Below are positions 51,453-53,510 of a DNA stretch of 53,510 bases, one piece after another; the stretch's first letter is position 1; every line of letters starts with the position of its first letter. A program made the translations under genes and the position numbers. The notes below the pieces were generated by a model. The model had not been told where the DNA came from, did no database searches, and saw nothing but the letters and a program-made list of their open reading frames with translations. The DNA is from Exiguobacterium sp. s124 (GTDB taxonomy: Bacteria; Bacillota; Bacilli; Exiguobacteriales; Exiguobacteriaceae): NCBI RefSeq assembly GCF_018617485.1, contig NZ_JACSKH010000005.1, forward strand, positions 1 to 53,510. Reading direction: 5' to 3'.

Positions 51453-52484
51453 ATGCTTACAGTAGAGCAAGTACGCGAGGAATTGGCGGGGCTCGTTGAT
51501 CCGACGATCAACCGAACGCTTGGAGATACAGCGGGAGTCAAAGACATCCGCATTAAAGAAGACTATGTCAGTGTGAAAGTGGCACTCGGACAAACAGGGA
51601 GCGGGGAACAGCTTCAGTTACAACAAGAAATCGTCACACTGCTCAAGGGGAAAGGCTTTAAGACGGTCGGCCTTCGTTTTGAAGCGTTGAATGATGAAAG
51701 TTTGAAAGAGGCAACGAAGCCGGCGATTCTTCGTGAGAATTCAGGAACGACATTTATCGCCATTGCTTCAGGTAAAGGTGGCGTAGGAAAGTCGACAGTA
51801 TCTGTCAACCTAGCTGTCGCTCTTGCACGTGCCGGGAAGAAAGTCGGATTGATCGACGCGGACATTTACGGTTTCAGCGTTCCAGATATGCTTGGAATCG
51901 AAGAGCGTCCAGTCGTTCGTGGGGAAAAAATCATACCAGTTGAGCGTTTCGGCGTGAAAGTCATTTCGATGGGCTTCTTCGTTGAAGACAATGCACCGGT
52001 GATCTGGCGCGGACCGATGCTCGGGAAGATGCTCAATAATTTCTTCAATGACGTCGAGTGGGGCGACCTCGACTATCTATTACTCGACTTACCGCCAGGA
52101 ACGGGAGATGTCGCACTTGATATCCATTCCATGCTCCCATCATGTCAAGAATTGATCGTGACGACACCACACGCTACAGCAGCTTTCGTTGCAGCACGTG
52201 CGGGGGCAATGGCGATTAAGACGAACCATAAACTGTTGGGTATCATTGAAAATATGGCCTACTTCGAAAGTAAGGTAACGGGTGAGAAGGAATACGTATT
52301 TGGTCATGGTGGTGGAGAAAAACTGTCAGAAGCACTGAAGAGTAAACTCCTTGCTCAAATCCCACTCGGTCAACCGTATGACAACGAGGAAGACTTTGCA
52401 CCATCGGTCTATCGTGATGGGCATCCGTTTGAGCATACGTATGATGAGTTGGCGCAAGCAGTCATTCAACAAATAGAAGGGTGA
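51453..52484 (+). CDS. salA: Mrp/NBP35-family P-loop ATPase, SalA type
   Basis: N-terminal MIP18 (DUF59) domain (about 1-85) followed by a ParA/Mrp ATPase with deviant Walker A GKGGVGKST (107-115), IDADIYGFSVP and LLDLPPGTGD. Mrp proteins often carry Fe-S clusters through a CxxC pair, but this protein has a single cysteine (C231), so it more resembles B. subtilis SalA, a regulator of exoprotease expression. Length 343 aa. TAAGGGGGA precedes ATG 51453. The locus order rpsI, salA, kbaA, rrn matches B. subtilis minus spore genes. Confidence 0.88.
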   Translation: MLTVEQVREELAGLVDPTINRTLGDTAGVKDIRIKEDYVSVKVALGQTGSGEQLQLQQEIVTLLKGKGFKTVGLRFEALNDESLKEATKPAILRENSGTTFIAIASGKGGVGKSTVSVNLAVALARAGKKVGLIDADIYGFSVPDMLGIEERPVVRGEKIIPVERFGVKVISMGFFVEDNAPVIWRGPMLGKMLNNFFNDVEWGDLDYLLLDLPPGTGDVALDIHSMLPSCQELIVTTPHATAAFVAARAGAMAIKTNHKLLGIIENMAYFESKVTGEKEYVFGHGGGEKLSEALKSKLLAQIPLGQPYDNEEDFAPSVYRDGHPFEHTYDELAQAVIQQIEG

Positions 52485-52495
52485 ATCGGTGAGAG

Positions 52496-53140
52496 ATGAA
52501 AGTACAAGGTTTTTTACGTTTGTTTTGGACAACGCTCGTGTTTGGGACGTTGTTTGGGTTCCTAATGAATTTATTGGCGAACCCGGGTTATTTGGTCAGT
52601 CAGTCCTGGGAGGCAATTGTTACGGCACTTAGTTACTCGAGTACATGGACCGGGATCAGCATGATGGGCTTTTTCGCCTATTTAATCATCCACCGAGTCG
52701 GTCTTGACTTGTTTAGAGGACCACGTCTATGGAATCGTGTTCAAGTATTGCTGATTGCTTTCGCAATCTTTGATGCCGTTTATTTACGAATGCTCGCATT
52801 TGGGAACGACCATATGTGGCGTTATATCGGTGAGATGGTCGTATTATTAATTGTCGCTTGGGTAGTTGCTGCGAGTAAGGCGAAACAAACAAATATGAGT
52901 GCTTTCATCCCAACGCTCTTCTTGATGACGGTGATTACATTAATTGAATGGATTCCAGCTCTTCAAACAACTGATGAAATCCCATTACTTTGGCCGGCGC
53001 TCGCGACACTCGTGTTTGCGAATGCTTATCAAGTGTTAATGCTTCATCGTTTCCAACAGACTGGGCAAGTGGCCGAGTCGACTTCATCAGAATCAGGAAA
53101 GAAAAAAACTAAAAAGCAGATGTCTTCTAAGTCATCGTAA
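52496..53140 (+). CDS. kbaA: KbaA-like membrane protein (KinB-signalling activator family)
   Basis: 214-aa protein with about six hydrophobic spans between residues 8 and 180 and a charged Ser/Lys-rich cytoplasmic tail (about 190-214). The first part (LRLFWTTLVFGTLFGF) and the GISMMGFFAYLIIHRVGLDLFRG segment match KbaA, which in B. subtilis acts in the KinB pathway to sporulation. ATG 52496 follows GGTGAGAG; it is 11 bases after salA. The neighbouring spore genes of B. subtilis (cwlD, gerD, pdaB) are absent, so the role here is uncertain. Confidence 0.83.
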   Translation: MKVQGFLRLFWTTLVFGTLFGFLMNLLANPGYLVSQSWEAIVTALSYSSTWTGISMMGFFAYLIIHRVGLDLFRGPRLWNRVQVLLIAFAIFDAVYLRMLAFGNDHMWRYIGEMVVLLIVAWVVAASKAKQTNMSAFIPTLFLMTVITLIEWIPALQTTDEIPLLWPALATLVFANAYQVLMLHRFQQTGQVAESTSSESGKKKTKKQMSSKSS

Positions 53141-53145
53141 CGATC

Positions 53146-53210
53146 AACCAGTCTTGGATTGCTCCTTATCATGGGAAGAATTCAACGACTGGTTTTTTAT
53201 TTTGATTGCA
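53146..53210 (+). terminator. intrinsic terminator after kbaA
   Basis: AACCAGTC (53146-53153) pairs perfectly with GACTGGTT (53197-53204); inside, TTGGATT pairs with AATTCAA (one G-U). A T-rich run follows to about 53213. Confidence 0.85.
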
Positions 53211-53245
53211 TTTGAAGAAAAAATAAAGTTTTTTTAGAAAAACAG

Positions 53246-53274
53246 TTGACGGTTTTTGGCGATGCTGATATATT
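53246..53274 (+). promoter_or_regulatory. rRNA operon promoter P1
   Basis: TTGACG (53246-53251), a 17-base spacer and TATATT (53269-53274). An A/T-rich stretch just upstream (53209-53243) could be an UP element. Confidence 0.8.
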
Positions 53275-53339
53275 AATAAACGTCGCTGATGTTGTTCACG
53301 AAACAATAATCAGAAAGCGAAAAAAATAATAAAAAGTGG

Positions 53340-53368
53340 TTGACTTTCACAAGTCAAATCGCTATTAT
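53340..53368 (+). promoter_or_regulatory. rRNA operon promoter P2
   Basis: TTGACT (53340-53345), a 17-base spacer and TATTAT (53363-53368), 94 bases after P1, the tandem layout usual for Bacillus rrn operons. The -35 sits in a perfect inverted repeat, TTGACTT (53340-53346) and AAGTCAA (53351-53357). Confidence 0.85.
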
Positions 53369-53394
53369 TAAAAAGTCGCTAACACGACAACGAT

Positions 53395-53407
53395 TGGTCT
53401 TTGAAAA
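53395..53407 (+). promoter_or_regulatory. rrn boxA antitermination element
   Basis: TGGTCTTTGAAAA matches the boxA consensus of rRNA leaders (TGCTCTTTGAAAA), the site bound by NusB-S10. It lies between P2 and the 16S gene. Confidence 0.8.
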
Positions 53408-53483
53408 CTGAACGATGAGGCAAAAATAAGTTTTACAATTTTTGAATGAAGCGCAAGCTTCGTCAATTTAAGAGCTATATCAA

Positions 53484-53510
53484 ATTCTTTGGAGAGTTTG
53501 ATCCTGGCTC
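53484..53510 (+). rRNA. rrs: 16S rRNA, 5' end only (partial)
   Basis: The window ends in GGAGAGTTTGATCCTGGCTC, the universal 5' region of 16S rRNA. The mature 5' end is estimated a few bases before this by analogy with E. coli and B. subtilis. Confidence 0.95.

Overview
The window is a 53.5-kb stretch of a low-to-medium GC Gram-positive chromosome (Firmicutes, Bacillales). It starts in the 3' end of a 5S rRNA and ends in the first bases of a 16S rRNA, so it fills the space between two rRNA operons in the same orientation. Every gene I can support is on the + strand. The gene order is that of the Bacillus subtilis ctsR-to-rrn region. Codon use (rich in CTC, GTC and CGT) and the absence of the sporulation genes usual here suggest a non-sporulating relative such as Exiguobacterium. 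That genus guess is from memory and moderate in confidence.

Layout. (1) 0.1-6.1 kb: CtsR-controlled protein-quality operon ctsR-mcsA-mcsB-clpC, then radA; disA, which follows radA in B. subtilis, is absent. (2) 6.1-14.1 kb: yacL, ispD-ispF, gltX, a cysteine T-box leader, cysE-cysS-mrnC-rlmB-rae1. (3) 14.1-19.2 kb: sigH, rpmG-secE-nusG, rplK-rplA, an L10-type leader, rplJ-rplL, and a small methyltransferase (ybxB). (4) 19.2-31.3 kb: rpoB-rpoC, then the str operon rpsL-rpsG-fusA-tuf. The L7Ae-like ybxF gene is missing and its place is taken by a promoter and a long, highly structured rpsL leader. (5) 31.3-31.9 kb: a nucleotidyltransferase-fold gene, the only clearly non-housekeeping insertion. 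(6) 31.9-47.0 kb: the S10-spc-alpha superoperon from rpsJ to rplQ, including secY, adk, map, infA and rpoA. (7) 47.1-51.4 kb: ecfA1-ecfA2-ecfT-truA, then an L13-type leader and rplM-rpsI. (8) 51.4-53.5 kb: a Mrp/SalA-type ATPase, a KbaA-like membrane protein, then tandem rrn promoters, boxA and the 16S start.

How it works together. Nearly everything serves transcription, translation, protein export and protein quality control. Control appears to act through a repressor operator (CtsR), RNA leaders (T-box, L10, L13 and S10 type) and strong hairpins between genes of the str and ribosomal-protein operons.

I found no CRISPR array, insertion sequence, prophage or defence system. The items most worth a second look are RNA-level: the rpsL leader with two mutually exclusive long hairpins, the fusA-tuf hairpin that buries a Shine-Dalgarno sequence and an 11-codon ORF, a promoter directly followed by a terminator before rpmG, and tandem promoters inside the S10 leader. 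At protein level the main points are a zinc-free long-type S14 in the spc operon and the nucleotidyltransferase-fold gene.
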